64,000 nt of DNA, taken from PALSA-1003 sp963791945 (GTDB lineage Bacteria > Pseudomonadota > Gammaproteobacteria > Burkholderiales > Casimicrobiaceae). The notes under the pieces are model-generated. The model did not search any database and had not been told where the DNA came from. It saw only the letters and a program-made list of their open reading frames with translations. Of the stretch, positions 33,871 through 43,618 are shown piece after piece; positions within the stretch are counted from its first letter, which is position 1, and each line of letters opens with the position of its first letter. Location of the stretch: contig CAWBUD010000002.1 in assembly GCA_963791945.1 (NCBI GenBank), forward strand, positions 620,001-684,000. The letters run 5' to 3'. The translations under genes and the position numbers were made by a program.

Positions 33871-35982
33871 GTGACGGACGACTCCCTGCTGACTGCAGCA
33901 CTCTGGAGCTACGGCTTCGCAGCGGCCGCCTTCTGCGTGTTCGCACTGCGCATGACCCTGGGGTGGCGCGGAGGCGTCCGAGCGGCGCTCCTGCTCTCGG
34001 CGAGCGTCGCCAGCGCGCTATGGGCTGCGTCCGAAGCGATGCTCACGCTCCAGCCGGGCTCACTTGTCGGCATAGTCTCGTCCTGCCTCGACACGACTCG
34101 CTACGCTTTGTGGTTCGCGTTTCTCTACAAGCTGGTGGCGAGCGTTGCGGGGAATGCTCGGCGGCCGGATCGCAACGGTTTCGGGCTGGGATGGCTCGTC
34201 GCGGCGGTCGCCCTGGGCGTCGTGGCCAGCATCGCTTTGCCGGATCGCCAGCCGCTCGCTGCCGCGCTGGGTCAGCGCACCGGAATGATCGCGTTCGCGA
34301 TCCGCATCGGATTGGCGGTCATCGGGCTTGTGCTTGTCGAGCGGCTCCTGCGCGGGGCGGCAACGCATGCGCGCTGGGCCGTCAAGCCTCTATGCCTCGG
34401 CCTGGCGGGTATGTTCGGCTTCGATCTCTTCTTCTATTCCGACGCGATGCTGTTCGGACACCACGACGTCAATGCCTGGGCGGCGCGCGGCGTGGCCCAC
34501 GCCCTGGTCATACCGTTTGTCGCCATCGCAGCGGCCAGGAATCCGGCATGGACGGTCGAGATGCACTTGTCGCGCGGAGCCGTCCTGCGCTCGACCGCTC
34601 TTCTGGTGTCAGGCGTGTTCCTTCTCGCCGTCGCGGCCGCGGGTTATTTCGTGCGCTTCGTGGGCGGAGAATTCGGCAGAGTGCTGCAGATCGAATTCCT
34701 GTTTGCCGCGCTGCTGTTCTTCGCGCTGGCCGTCTTCTCGGGAAGCTTCCGGTCGAAACTCAAGGTCTTCGTCAGCAAGCATTTCTTCTCATACCGCTAC
34801 GACTACCGCGAAGAATGGCTCAGGTTCACGCGCACGCTCGCAGCCGACAGCAGCCCGCAGGGCATCCAGCAGCGAGCCATCAACGCGCTTGCGGACCTCG
34901 TCGAGAGCCCCGCGGGTGCGCTTTGGTTGAAGCAGGATGCATCGTTCCGACCTGCAGCACGCTGGAACCTGCCGACGATCAGCGCGGTGGAGGCCGCGGA
35001 CGCCTCGCTGGGTCGGTTCCTGGAGCGCACCGGCTGGGTCGTGGATCTTGGCGAATACGCCTCCTCGCCGGAGCGCTATCCGGAGCTCGCCGTTCCCCAA
35101 TGGCTCGTCACGCTGCCCGACGCCTGGCTCGTCGTCCCGCTTCCGTCGCCATCGGGCCTCGTGGGCTTCGTGGTGCTCGTCAGATCGCGCGCGGCGATCA
35201 AGATAGACTGGGAAGTCATCGATCTGCTCAAGACCGCCGGTCGCCAGGCGGCGAGCTATCTCGGACAGCTTCAGGCCACCGAAGCGTTGCTCGAAGGTCG
35301 CAAGTTCGACGCCTTCAACCGCATGTCGGCCTTTGTAGTGCACGATCTGAAGAACCTGGTCGCGCAACTTTCGCTGCTGTTGCGAAACGCGGAACGACAC
35401 CGCGACAATCCCGCGTTCCAGCGCGATATGCTCATGACCGTGGACAACGTCGTCGAGCGAATGAACAAGCTCATGCTTCAGCTGCGCACGGGCGCAAACC
35501 CGGTGGAAAAGCCGCGGCCCGTGAATCTGGAGAAAGTCATTCGCAGCGTGTGCCAGACGAAGGCGGAGCAGCAGCCGCCCATCGTGATGAATCTCGGTTC
35601 CGACATTTCGGCGATCGGACATCCCGACCAGCTCGAGCATGTCATCGGTCACCTGGTGCAAAATGCGATCGACGCGACGGGCGAAGCAGGCGAGGTCGCG
35701 GTGCTACTGAGGCGTGAGAACGAAAACGCCGTGATCGAGGTGACCGACAACGGCGTGGGCATGACTGCCGAGTTCATTCGCGATCGCCTGTTCAAGCCGT
35801 TCCAGACCACCAAGACATCCGGCATGGGCGTCGGCGTCTACGAGAGCTCGCAATATGTCGCGGAGCTGGGCGGAAGAATCGTGGTCGAGAGCACGCCCGA
35901 TTCGGGAACGCGCGTTCGCGTCGTGCTGCCGGCGGGGCGCGACGCGCTCGCGAGCGGTCTCGAGCCCAAAGAAGCAGCATGA
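33871..35982 (+). CDS. prsK: PEP-CTERM/XrtA system histidine kinase PrsK
   Basis: Membrane sensor kinase, 703 residues. About eight hydrophobic segments fill residues 8-290, followed by a GAF-like domain (about 325-470) and a kinase core: H-box FVVHDLKNLVAQL (His near 491), N-box VQNAIDATGEAGEV and G-boxes VTDNGVGM, LFKPFQTTK, GMGVGVYES. The start GTG at 33871 has no clear ribosome site and lies 151 bases after epsB. Its stop overlaps the prsR start (ATGA). The signal it reads is unknown; the family pairs with PrsR in exosortase-containing bacteria. Confidence 0.94.
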   Translation: MTDDSLLTAALWSYGFAAAAFCVFALRMTLGWRGGVRAALLLSASVASALWAASEAMLTLQPGSLVGIVSSCLDTTRYALWFAFLYKLVASVAGNARRPDRNGFGLGWLVAAVALGVVASIALPDRQPLAAALGQRTGMIAFAIRIGLAVIGLVLVERLLRGAATHARWAVKPLCLGLAGMFGFDLFFYSDAMLFGHHDVNAWAARGVAHALVIPFVAIAAARNPAWTVEMHLSRGAVLRSTALLVSGVFLLAVAAAGYFVRFVGGEFGRVLQIEFLFAALLFFALAVFSGSFRSKLKVFVSKHFFSYRYDYREEWLRFTRTLAADSSPQGIQQRAINALADLVESPAGALWLKQDASFRPAARWNLPTISAVEAADASLGRFLERTGWVVDLGEYASSPERYPELAVPQWLVTLPDAWLVVPLPSPSGLVGFVVLVRSRAAIKIDWEVIDLLKTAGRQAASYLGQLQATEALLEGRKFDAFNRMSAFVVHDLKNLVAQLSLLLRNAERHRDNPAFQRDMLMTVDNVVERMNKLMLQLRTGANPVEKPRPVNLEKVIRSVCQTKAEQQPPIVMNLGSDISAIGHPDQLEHVIGHLVQNAIDATGEAGEVAVLLRRENENAVIEVTDNGVGMTAEFIRDRLFKPFQTTKTSGMGVGVYESSQYVAELGGRIVVESTPDSGTRVRVVLPAGRDALASGLEPKEAA

Positions 35983-37334
35983 GCGAAGCGCGAAGAAACC
36001 TGCTCATCGTCGAAGACGATCCGGCGCTGCAGAAGCAGATGTGCTGGGCCTTCGACCAGTACGCCACGATCGTCGCGGGGGACCGCGAGTCGGCGGTTGC
36101 CTCGGTGCGTCGGCACGAGCCCGCGGTCGTCACCATGGACCTGGGGCTGCCTCCGCGCCCCGATGATCCGAGCGAGGGCCTGCAGCTTCTCGAGGAAGTT
36201 CATGCCCTCGCACCGGAGACGAAGGTCATCGTGCTCACCGGACAGAACGACCGCGCCAACGCGCTCAAGGCGATCGCGCTCGGCGCCTACGATTTTTGCG
36301 AAAAGCCGTTCGAGCCGACGCTGCTTGGTCTCATGCTCGAGCGGGCATTCCGGGTCCACGACTTGCAGGAGGAGAACCGGCGGCTGCAGGCTGCGCAGCA
36401 GAGTCCGGCCATGGCCGGTCTCGTTACGCGTGATCCCGGAATGCAGAAGGTCTGCCGCACCGTCGAGAAGATCGCGCCGACCTCGGCCACGCTGTTGATC
36501 ATGGGCGAGTCGGGCACCGGCAAGGAGCTGCTGGCGCGTGCGCTCCACGATCTTTCGCCGCGGAAGGGGAACCGGTTCGTGGCCATCAACTGCGCTGCGA
36601 TACCCGAAAACCTGCTCGAAAGCGAGCTCTTCGGCTACGAGAAGGGGGCGTTCACCGGCGCGGCGAAGCAAACGCTCGGCAAGATCGAGACCGCAAACAC
36701 TGGCACGCTCTTTCTCGACGAGATCGGCGATCTGCCGCTCGCGCTGCAGGTGAAGCTCCTGCGTTTTCTCCAGGAGCGCGTCATCGAGCGCATCGGCGGA
36801 CGGCAGGAGATACCCATCGACGTGCGGATCGTCTGCGCCACCAATCAGAACCTCAAGGATCTCACCGCCGCCGGCAAATTCCGGGAGGACCTTTACTACC
36901 GGTTGGCGGAGATCGTGCTCGAGGTCCCTCCATTGCGAGCGCGCAATGGCGACGCAACGCTGCTCGCGCACGGTTTCGTGCACCGCTTCGCGGCCGAGCA
37001 GAAGCGCGGTTCGATGACGCTGCTGCCCGACGCGGTCGCCGCGATCGAGGGGCACGCCTGGCCGGGCAACGTTCGCGAGCTCGAAAACGTCATCCGCCGG
37101 GCCGTGATCATGGCGGATGGCATAGGCATCGGCGCCGCCGACATCGGCATCGTGCCCGAGGGTGAGCGCGAGGGCTCGCAGCTCAATCTGCGCCAGGTGC
37201 GCGAAGAAGCCGAGAAGCATGCCGTCCTGCGCGCACTGGGGCGCGTCAACGGGAACCTGAGCAAGGCGGCCGATCTGCTCGGCGTGAGCCGGCCCACGCT
37301 GTACGAACTTATGCACCGGTTCGGGCTCAAGTAG
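35979..37334 (+). CDS. prsR: Sigma-54-dependent response regulator PrsR
   Basis: NtrC-class activator, 451 residues. Receiver domain with acidic residues 12-14, phospho-acceptor Asp54 and Lys109; AAA+ domain with Walker A GESGTGKE (176-183), the sigma-54 contact GAFTGA (223-228) and Walker B LFLDE (244-248); C-terminal Fis-type helix-turn-helix (LSKAADLLGVSRPTLYELM). Coupled to prsK by ATGA overlap. Expected to activate RpoN promoters such as the one at 31990-32005 and, in related bacteria, genes for PEP-CTERM proteins. Confidence 0.96.
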   Translation: MSEARRNLLIVEDDPALQKQMCWAFDQYATIVAGDRESAVASVRRHEPAVVTMDLGLPPRPDDPSEGLQLLEEVHALAPETKVIVLTGQNDRANALKAIALGAYDFCEKPFEPTLLGLMLERAFRVHDLQEENRRLQAAQQSPAMAGLVTRDPGMQKVCRTVEKIAPTSATLLIMGESGTGKELLARALHDLSPRKGNRFVAINCAAIPENLLESELFGYEKGAFTGAAKQTLGKIETANTGTLFLDEIGDLPLALQVKLLRFLQERVIERIGGRQEIPIDVRIVCATNQNLKDLTAAGKFREDLYYRLAEIVLEVPPLRARNGDATLLAHGFVHRFAAEQKRGSMTLLPDAVAAIEGHAWPGNVRELENVIRRAVIMADGIGIGAADIGIVPEGEREGSQLNLRQVREEAEKHAVLRALGRVNGNLSKAADLLGVSRPTLYELMHRFGLK

Positions 37335-37368
37335 GTCCTGCGAACCGACAAACGAAAGCGACACGCCC

Positions 37369-40245
37369 ATGAAACAGATCAGCGGGAACAGTTGGGCCAA
37401 AGGTTGGACGGCCGTGGCGCTCTGCGCCATGCTGCTTGCCGCCTGCGGCAGGGATTCGTCGGACGACCTCGTCAAGTCGGCGCGGGAGTATCTCGCGAAG
37501 GGTGACTCCAATTCGGCGGTCATCCAACTCCGGAATGCGCTGCAAAAAGCGCCGGAAAACGCAGAAGCGCGGTACCTCCTCGGCAAAACCCTGGTCGAAC
37601 GGCGCGACTTTGCCGGCGCGGTCAAGGAGCTGCGCAAGGCCCTAGAGCTGGGCTATCCGCAGGACCAAACGCTGCCAGCCTTGGCGACCGCAATGATCGA
37701 CGACGGCGATGCGAAGGAGATGGTCGCCGAATTCGGCAAGACCAAGCTTGCCAGCCCCGATGCCGAGGCGGCTTTGAAGACGACGATCGGAGACGCGCTG
37801 CTGTCGCTTGGCAAGCCCGAGGAAGCCAAAGCGGCGTTCAGCGCCGCGACAGCAGCCAAGCCCGACTTCGCGAAGGCGCTGCTCGGCATCGCCACGTTGC
37901 AGGCCGGCAACGGCGACATACCGGGCGCCCAAAAGATCGTCGACGACCTGCTCGCGCGGTCGCCACCGCCGCCCGAAGCCTACCTGCTGAAGGCGCGACT
38001 TCTCGTCGCCGACAATCAGCGCGACGCTGCAGTTTCCCTGCTTCAGAAGGCGGTCGAGGCACAGCCGGATTATCTGGCCGCGCGCTACGATCTTGTTTCA
38101 TTGTTGATCGCCAAGGGCGATCTCGATCTGGCAAGTGCGCAGGTCGGCGCGATCAGGAAGGTGTCGAAGCAGGATGGGCGCGCCTACTACTTCGAAGCGT
38201 TCATTGCGGCCAGGCGCGGCGATCTCGCAGCGGCCCGCGAGGCGATCCAGCAAGTCCTGAAAGCTGCGCCAGGACACGTCCCGAGCCTGGTTCTCGCCGG
38301 CGAAATCGAGTATCGGGCGAATCAGTTCAACCAGGCCGAGAACTACCTGCGTCGCGCACTTAAGGGCGCACCCGACGCCGTGTATGCGCAGCGGCTGCTG
38401 GCTGCCACGTATCTGCGTCTGGGCAGTCCGGCGCGCGCCGTAGAGGTACTGCAGCAGCCGCTCAGCCGTGGCTCCAAGGATCCGCAACTCCTGGCCGTCG
38501 CCGGCGAGGCTTACCTCGCGGTCGGGGATGTTACGAAGGCGGCGCAGTATTTCGCGCAAACCGCTGCGATGGAGCCGAACAACGCTGCTGCGCGGACACG
38601 GCTCGGCCAAGTCCGCCTCGCGGAAGGCGACACCGAGGGCGCGATACGCGACCTGGAGGCCGCGTCCGCATTGGATCCCAACGTATCGCAGGCCGATTTG
38701 GCGCTCATCGCCAATCTCATTCGCAAGAAGCAGCTGGACGAGGCCCTGGGCGCGGTCGTACGCCTGGAGAAGAAGCAGCCGAACAATCCTCTGGTGTACA
38801 ACCTGAAGGGGATCGTCTATCTCACGCGCGGCGATCCCGACGGAGCGCGGGCCAACTTCGAGCGCGCGCTGCAGATCCAATCCGACTATCTTCCTGCCGT
38901 TGCGAACCTGGCACAGCTCGATCGCATGCAGCAGAAGCCGGAGCTGGCCAGGAAACACTATGACAAGGTCCTCGAGAAGGATCCCAAGAACGAGCAGGCG
39001 CTTCTGGGTCTCGCCAATCTCCTCCAGTCGATGAGCGGCGACCCGAACGAGATCGAGGCGCTGCTCAAAAAGGCGGTCACGGCCGACCCTCAGGCGATGA
39101 ACGCCCGGGCAGCGCTCGCCACCTTCTACCTCAAGAAGGGCGATGCGAAGCAGGCGCTGCTGGTGGCCCAGGAAGCCAATGCGGCCCTGCCGAGCGATCC
39201 CCTGACGCTTGACCTGCTCGGGCAGGTCCAGCTTGCGACCGGCGACGCGACCGTGGCGGTGGCGACCTTTACCAAGCTCGTGGCGGCGCGCCCGGGGGTA
39301 GTCGAGCCGCTCGTTCGCTTGGCTCAGGCGCTCGTCGCCGCGAAGGAATACGACCGCGCCGTGGACAAGCTGCGCGAGGCGCTGACGATCAACCCCGAAT
39401 TCTTCGAGGCGCGCCGGGAGATCGTCGTCATCTACGCGAAATCGGGCCGAGCGGATCAGGCGATGCAGGAGGTCAAGGCGGTCCAGCAGCGACGGCCGGA
39501 CGACGCCCGCGGGTACGTCCTGGAGGCCGATCTGCTCGCGTCAGAGCACAAATGGCGCGAGGCCGAAGGCGCATTAACCGCCGCCCAGAAGCGTGCGCCC
39601 GATGACGGCAACATCGCCGCCAAGCTGCACGTGGTCATGACCGAAGCCGGCAACGGCGCACAGGCCGATGCAGCGGCCGAGAAGTGGATGCGGGCCCATC
39701 CCAAGGATACCGTGGTGCATGCCTACCTCGGGGACGTCGCGCTGCGCAAGCCCGACTACAAGGCTGCGGCGCGACATTATCAGGCGCTGGTCGCTCTGCA
39801 GCCCAACAACATCGTGTTCCTCAACAACCTCGCGTGGGTCTCCGGTGAGCTCGGCGATCCGAAGGCGTTGTCGTACGCCGAGAGAGCGGCGACACTCGCC
39901 CCTGCCAATGCTCATGTCCTCGACACGTTCGGCACGCTCTTGATCAAAAAGGGAGACCTTACGCAGGGCGTCGCGAACCTGCGCAAGGCGGTGCAGCTTG
40001 AGCCGACCCAGGCCGACATCCGGCTGCACCTCGCCAAAGCCCTCATCAAGACCGGTGACAAGGCGGGCGCGCGTACCGAGCTCGATGCCCTGGCTCAGGC
40101 AGCAAAACCGCCGGCGCAACCAGCGCCGGACGAAAAGGGGAAAAGCGTACAGGGCAACGCCGTTCAGGCCGCGGCAGGCAAGCCGACGCTCAACTGCAGC
40201 CCCGATTGCCTGACCGAGGTCAACGCTCTACTGAAGACACTGTAG
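37369..40245 (+). CDS. prsT: PEP-CTERM/XrtA system TPR-repeat lipoprotein PrsT
   Basis: Large periplasmic-side lipoprotein of 958 residues. Lipobox LAAC gives lipidated Cys26. The rest is a chain of over twenty TPR-like hairpins (for example RNALQKAPENAEARYLLGKT, AHVLDTFGTLLIKKGDL). A short Pro/Ala-rich linker and a C-terminal tail with two Cys (NCSPDCLTE) end the protein. It follows prsR closely, in the usual prsK-prsR-prsT order. A scaffold in polysaccharide export or in PEP-CTERM protein sorting is the family-level idea; the exact role is unproven. Confidence 0.94.
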   Translation: MKQISGNSWAKGWTAVALCAMLLAACGRDSSDDLVKSAREYLAKGDSNSAVIQLRNALQKAPENAEARYLLGKTLVERRDFAGAVKELRKALELGYPQDQTLPALATAMIDDGDAKEMVAEFGKTKLASPDAEAALKTTIGDALLSLGKPEEAKAAFSAATAAKPDFAKALLGIATLQAGNGDIPGAQKIVDDLLARSPPPPEAYLLKARLLVADNQRDAAVSLLQKAVEAQPDYLAARYDLVSLLIAKGDLDLASAQVGAIRKVSKQDGRAYYFEAFIAARRGDLAAAREAIQQVLKAAPGHVPSLVLAGEIEYRANQFNQAENYLRRALKGAPDAVYAQRLLAATYLRLGSPARAVEVLQQPLSRGSKDPQLLAVAGEAYLAVGDVTKAAQYFAQTAAMEPNNAAARTRLGQVRLAEGDTEGAIRDLEAASALDPNVSQADLALIANLIRKKQLDEALGAVVRLEKKQPNNPLVYNLKGIVYLTRGDPDGARANFERALQIQSDYLPAVANLAQLDRMQQKPELARKHYDKVLEKDPKNEQALLGLANLLQSMSGDPNEIEALLKKAVTADPQAMNARAALATFYLKKGDAKQALLVAQEANAALPSDPLTLDLLGQVQLATGDATVAVATFTKLVAARPGVVEPLVRLAQALVAAKEYDRAVDKLREALTINPEFFEARREIVVIYAKSGRADQAMQEVKAVQQRRPDDARGYVLEADLLASEHKWREAEGALTAAQKRAPDDGNIAAKLHVVMTEAGNGAQADAAAEKWMRAHPKDTVVHAYLGDVALRKPDYKAAARHYQALVALQPNNIVFLNNLAWVSGELGDPKALSYAERAATLAPANAHVLDTFGTLLIKKGDLTQGVANLRKAVQLEPTQADIRLHLAKALIKTGDKAGARTELDALAQAAKPPAQPAPDEKGKSVQGNAVQAAAGKPTLNCSPDCLTEVNALLKTL

Positions 40246-40329
40246 CGAGCCCTTTCCCTGCCTGCTCCCGACCGGAAAGGCGGCGGGGCGGGCAAGCGCG
40301 CAGGGCAACAATATCAACGTGGAGAAGAA

Positions 40330-41610
40330 ATGATCGTCGTCGCCGTCGTCGGGCTGGGATACGTGGGCTTGCCCCTCGCGGTCGAGTTCGGCAAACGTTA
40401 TCCGACGATCGGCTTCGACCTTTCCGAGCGCAAGATCGCGGCATACCGCAATTTCGTGGACCCGACCGGCGAAATGAGCGAGGCCGAGCTCAAGGCTGCA
40501 TCGCACTTGCGCGTGACGGCGCGCGCGGCCGATCTCGCGGGGGCGGATTTCATCATCGTCGCCGTTCCTACGCCGGTCGACCAGGCTCACCAGCCGGACT
40601 TCGGCCCCCTTCTGTCCGCCAGCGAAATAGTCGGCAAGAACCTGAAGCGTGGCGCGACGGTGGTGTTCGAGTCGACGGTGTATCCCGGGGCGACCGAGGA
40701 AGTCTGCGTGCCATGCATCGAGCGCCACTCGGGCTTCAAGTGGCGCCGGGACTTCTTCGCAGGCTATTCCCCCGAGCGCATCAATCCGGGTGACAAGGAG
40801 CATTCGCTCACCAGGATCACCAAGGTCGTTTCGGGCGATTCGCCGGAGACTCTGGACCGCGTAGCCGAGCTCTACAGCAGCATCATTACCGCGGGCGTGC
40901 ACCGTGCGAGCTGCATCAAGGTCGCGGAAGCCGCCAAGGTGATCGAAAACACGCAGAGAGACTTGAACATTGCGCTGATCAACGAGCTCGCGCTGATCTT
41001 CCACAAGATCGGTATCGATACCGCGGAAGTCCTGGAGGCCGCGGGAACGAAATGGAACTTCCTCAACTTCCGGCCGGGACTCGTCGGCGGCCATTGCATC
41101 GGCGTCGATCCCTACTACCTGACGCACAAGGCCGATATGCTCGGCTATCACCCGCAGGTGATTCTCGCGGGGCGCCGCATCAACGACGGCATGGGCAAGT
41201 ACGTCGCTGACGAGACGGTGAAGCTGATGATCCACGCGGGCTCGACCGTGAATGGCGCGGCGGTGAACGTTCTCGGGCTCACCTTCAAGGAGAACTGCCC
41301 GGACTTGCGCAACTCGCGCGTGATCGACGTGGTGAGGGAGCTCGCGGCTTTCGGGGTCCGCGTTCACATCCACGATCCGGTTGCCGACCCCGCGGAAGCG
41401 CTCCACGAGTACGGCGTCGAGCTCACAGCGTGGGAAGATCTGCCCCGCGCCGGAGCCATCGTCGGGGCCGTCGCCCACCGCTCACTGGTCCAGCGTTCCC
41501 CCGAGGAGCTGGCTGCCAAGCTCGTGCCCGGCGGCGTGTACGTCGACGTGAAGAGTCAGGCGGACGTCGCGGCCTTGCGCGCCCTCGGCATGCAAGTGTG
41601 GCGGCTGTGA
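40330..41610 (+). CDS. tviB: TviB/WbpO-type nucleotide-sugar dehydrogenase
   Basis: UDP-sugar 6-dehydrogenase of the Vi-polysaccharide type, probably oxidising UDP-GlcNAc or UDP-GalNAc to the uronic acid. The 426 residues show VVGLGYVGLPLAVEFGKRY, the long central helix, catalytic Cys in GGHCIGVDPYYLTHKA and a C-terminal domain with GLTFKENCPDLRNSRV. A GGAG site sits five bases before the ATG. Stop overlaps the next gene (TGATG). It differs from the UDP-glucose dehydrogenase at 26310, so the organism makes at least two uronic acid donors. Confidence 0.93.
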   Translation: MIVVAVVGLGYVGLPLAVEFGKRYPTIGFDLSERKIAAYRNFVDPTGEMSEAELKAASHLRVTARAADLAGADFIIVAVPTPVDQAHQPDFGPLLSASEIVGKNLKRGATVVFESTVYPGATEEVCVPCIERHSGFKWRRDFFAGYSPERINPGDKEHSLTRITKVVSGDSPETLDRVAELYSSIITAGVHRASCIKVAEAAKVIENTQRDLNIALINELALIFHKIGIDTAEVLEAAGTKWNFLNFRPGLVGGHCIGVDPYYLTHKADMLGYHPQVILAGRRINDGMGKYVADETVKLMIHAGSTVNGAAVNVLGLTFKENCPDLRNSRVIDVVRELAAFGVRVHIHDPVADPAEALHEYGVELTAWEDLPRAGAIVGAVAHRSLVQRSPEELAAKLVPGGVYVDVKSQADVAALRALGMQVWRL

Positions 41611-42707
41611 TGAGCGTTTCGCGCGAGCCGGCCGCTCTGAAAGCGGCGAGCCAACGACTGCTCGACCGCCCGCTGCGGTGGCTGGTGACGGGCGGGGCCG
41701 GGTTCATCGGCTCGCATCTCGTCGAGGCATTGCTGCGCCTGGGACAGCACGTGGTCAGCCTCGACAACTTCGAGACCGGTCATCGACAGAATCTCGACGA
41801 GGTGCGTGACGCCGTAGGTGAAGCGTGCTGGCGGCGACACGACTTTCTCGAGGCAGACATCGCCGACCCTGCTTCGTGCCGGCGCGCGTGCCGCGGCGTC
41901 AATATCGTGCTGCACGAGGCGGCGCTTGGTTCCGTTCCGCGCTCGATCAGCGATCCGCTGCGCACGCACGCCGCCAACGCGACAGGCTTCCTCAACATGC
42001 TCGTCGCTGCGCGCGACGCGGGCGTGGCGCGATTCGTGTACGCCAGCTCGAGCTCCACCTATGGCGACTCGCCGGAGCTGCCCAAGGTCGAGAGCCGCAT
42101 CGGTCACCCATTGTCGCCGTACGCAGCGACCAAGTACTTCGACGAGGTCTATGCCGATGTGTTCGGACGCTGTTACGACATGGCTGCGATCGGCCTTCGC
42201 TACTTCAACGTGTTCGGGCCGCGCCAGGACCCGGAGGGAGCCTACGCCGCGGTCATTCCCCGCTGGGTCGAGACGATGCTGCAAGGCATGCCGATCGTGA
42301 TCTACGGCGACGGTGAGACTACGCGGGATTTCTGCTACGTCGCCAATGTCGTGCAGGCCAATCTGCTCGCGGCGACCGCGACCGACCCGCAGGCTCTCGG
42401 TCAGATATACAACGTGGCGCTCGGTGGACGACTGTCTCTCAACGCGGTCTTCGAGACGCTGCGGCGGTTGCTCGAGGAGCGGCACCGGGAGCTCCGCGTC
42501 GCGCCGCCCATCTACGAGGATTTCCGACCGGGCGACATCCGGCATTCGCAGGCCGACATCGGCAAGGCGAGAGCGTTGCTGGGCTACGATCCGGTCCACG
42601 ACGTTCATGCCGGGCTGAGGGAAGCGCTGCCGTGGTACGAAGCGAGGCTTCGCCGAACGGCCATCGGCCGGATCGTCGAAGAGCAGCGCGTCGATGATGT
42701 CACCTAG
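41610..42707 (+). CDS. WbpP/TviC-type UDP-N-acetylglucosamine 4-epimerase
   Basis: Extended short-chain dehydrogenase/reductase that likely interconverts UDP-GlcNAc(A) and UDP-GalNAc(A). The 365 residues include an N-terminal extension typical of WbpP, the NAD loop TGGAGFIGSHLVEALL, catalytic Ser region SSSSTYGDSPELPK and YxxxK in YAATKYFDEVY, and FNVFGPRQDPEGAYAAVIP. The ATG at 41610 overlaps the tviB stop. Pairing with tviB mirrors the Vi antigen and Pseudomonas B-band O-antigen pathways to galactosaminuronic acid. Confidence 0.92.
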   Translation: MSVSREPAALKAASQRLLDRPLRWLVTGGAGFIGSHLVEALLRLGQHVVSLDNFETGHRQNLDEVRDAVGEACWRRHDFLEADIADPASCRRACRGVNIVLHEAALGSVPRSISDPLRTHAANATGFLNMLVAARDAGVARFVYASSSSTYGDSPELPKVESRIGHPLSPYAATKYFDEVYADVFGRCYDMAAIGLRYFNVFGPRQDPEGAYAAVIPRWVETMLQGMPIVIYGDGETTRDFCYVANVVQANLLAATATDPQALGQIYNVALGGRLSLNAVFETLRRLLEERHRELRVAPPIYEDFRPGDIRHSQADIGKARALLGYDPVHDVHAGLREALPWYEARLRRTAIGRIVEEQRVDDVT

Positions 42708-43611
42708 AAAGAGGGGCAAACGGCTCCGGCGTCGCGGAGGCTGGGTAGCGGCGGGCAGCGTCGCGCTCGTCGCCTGCGCGGCTGCGGCGCAGGAGCCTCG
42801 CACCGTCGCCCCGGACGACGAAGCATCGGGCGTTGTCGTGCAGGCGCTTGCGTACGAACACGGCGAGGGTGTCGCGAAGGATCCACTGAAGGCGGCGGCG
42901 CTCTATTGCGACGCTGCGCGAAACGGGGACGCCGAGGCGCAGTTCAGCCTCGGCTGGATGTACGCGAACGGCCGCAGCGTCCCCCACGACGAAGGCATCG
43001 CGGCGGCGCTCTTTTCGCTCGCGGCCGAGCAGGGGCACCCAGGCGCACGACAGGCGTTGAAGTTTGTCGCTGCGGACAAAGCTCCGCTCCCCGATTGCAT
43101 GCGGCCGGACGAGCCGGTCGCACCGGCCGTGATCGAGGAGCCACCGCCTGACCCGTTCGCGGATCTGCCGGCGGAGAAGCAGAAGATCGCCGATGTGGTC
43201 ACCGCGCTCGCGCCGGCCTATGCCGTCGCACCGCGGCTTGCGCTCGCTGTCATCAGCGTGGAGTCGAATTTCGATCCGAGGGCGCACTCGCCGAAGGACG
43301 CGCGTGGCTTGATGCAGCTCATCCCCGATACGGCTGCGCGATTCCAGGTCAGGAACCCGTTCGAGATCCGCGACAACATACGCGGGGGGCTCAGGTACCT
43401 TCGTTGGCTGCTGTCGTACTATCGTGGCCACGTCGCGCTTGCTGCCGCTGCCTACAATGCCGGCGAGGCCGTGGTCGACAGGTACCGCGGCGTCCCGCCC
43501 TACCCGGAAACGGAAAGCTACGTGCAGCGGGTACTGGCACTGTTCGGCAGCGACCGGCATCCGTACGACGCGGCCCTTGCTTCGCCCCCTCCATTCCTCG
43601 GGGTGCCGTAG
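42697..43611 (+). CDS. Lytic transglycosylase with Sel1-like repeats
   Basis: Exported peptidoglycan lyase, 304 residues. A very basic N-terminus (SPRKRGKRLRRRGG) leads into a hydrophobic stretch ending LVAC, which fits a lipobox, so it may be a lipoprotein (signal peptidase I after AAAAQ is the alternative). Two Sel1-like repeats cover about 45-125. The SLT domain (about 165-290) has catalytic Glu in ISVESNFDP, then GLMQLIPDTA and AAYNAGEAVVDRY. The start overlaps the epimerase 3' end by 11 bases; an ATG three bases earlier is possible. Likely opens the cell wall for the export machine; inference from position. Confidence 0.9.
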   Translation: MSPRKRGKRLRRRGGWVAAGSVALVACAAAAQEPRTVAPDDEASGVVVQALAYEHGEGVAKDPLKAAALYCDAARNGDAEAQFSLGWMYANGRSVPHDEGIAAALFSLAAEQGHPGARQALKFVAADKAPLPDCMRPDEPVAPAVIEEPPPDPFADLPAEKQKIADVVTALAPAYAVAPRLALAVISVESNFDPRAHSPKDARGLMQLIPDTAARFQVRNPFEIRDNIRGGLRYLRWLLSYYRGHVALAAAAYNAGEAVVDRYRGVPPYPETESYVQRVLALFGSDRHPYDAALASPPPFLGVP

Positions 43612-43618
43612 GACTTGC

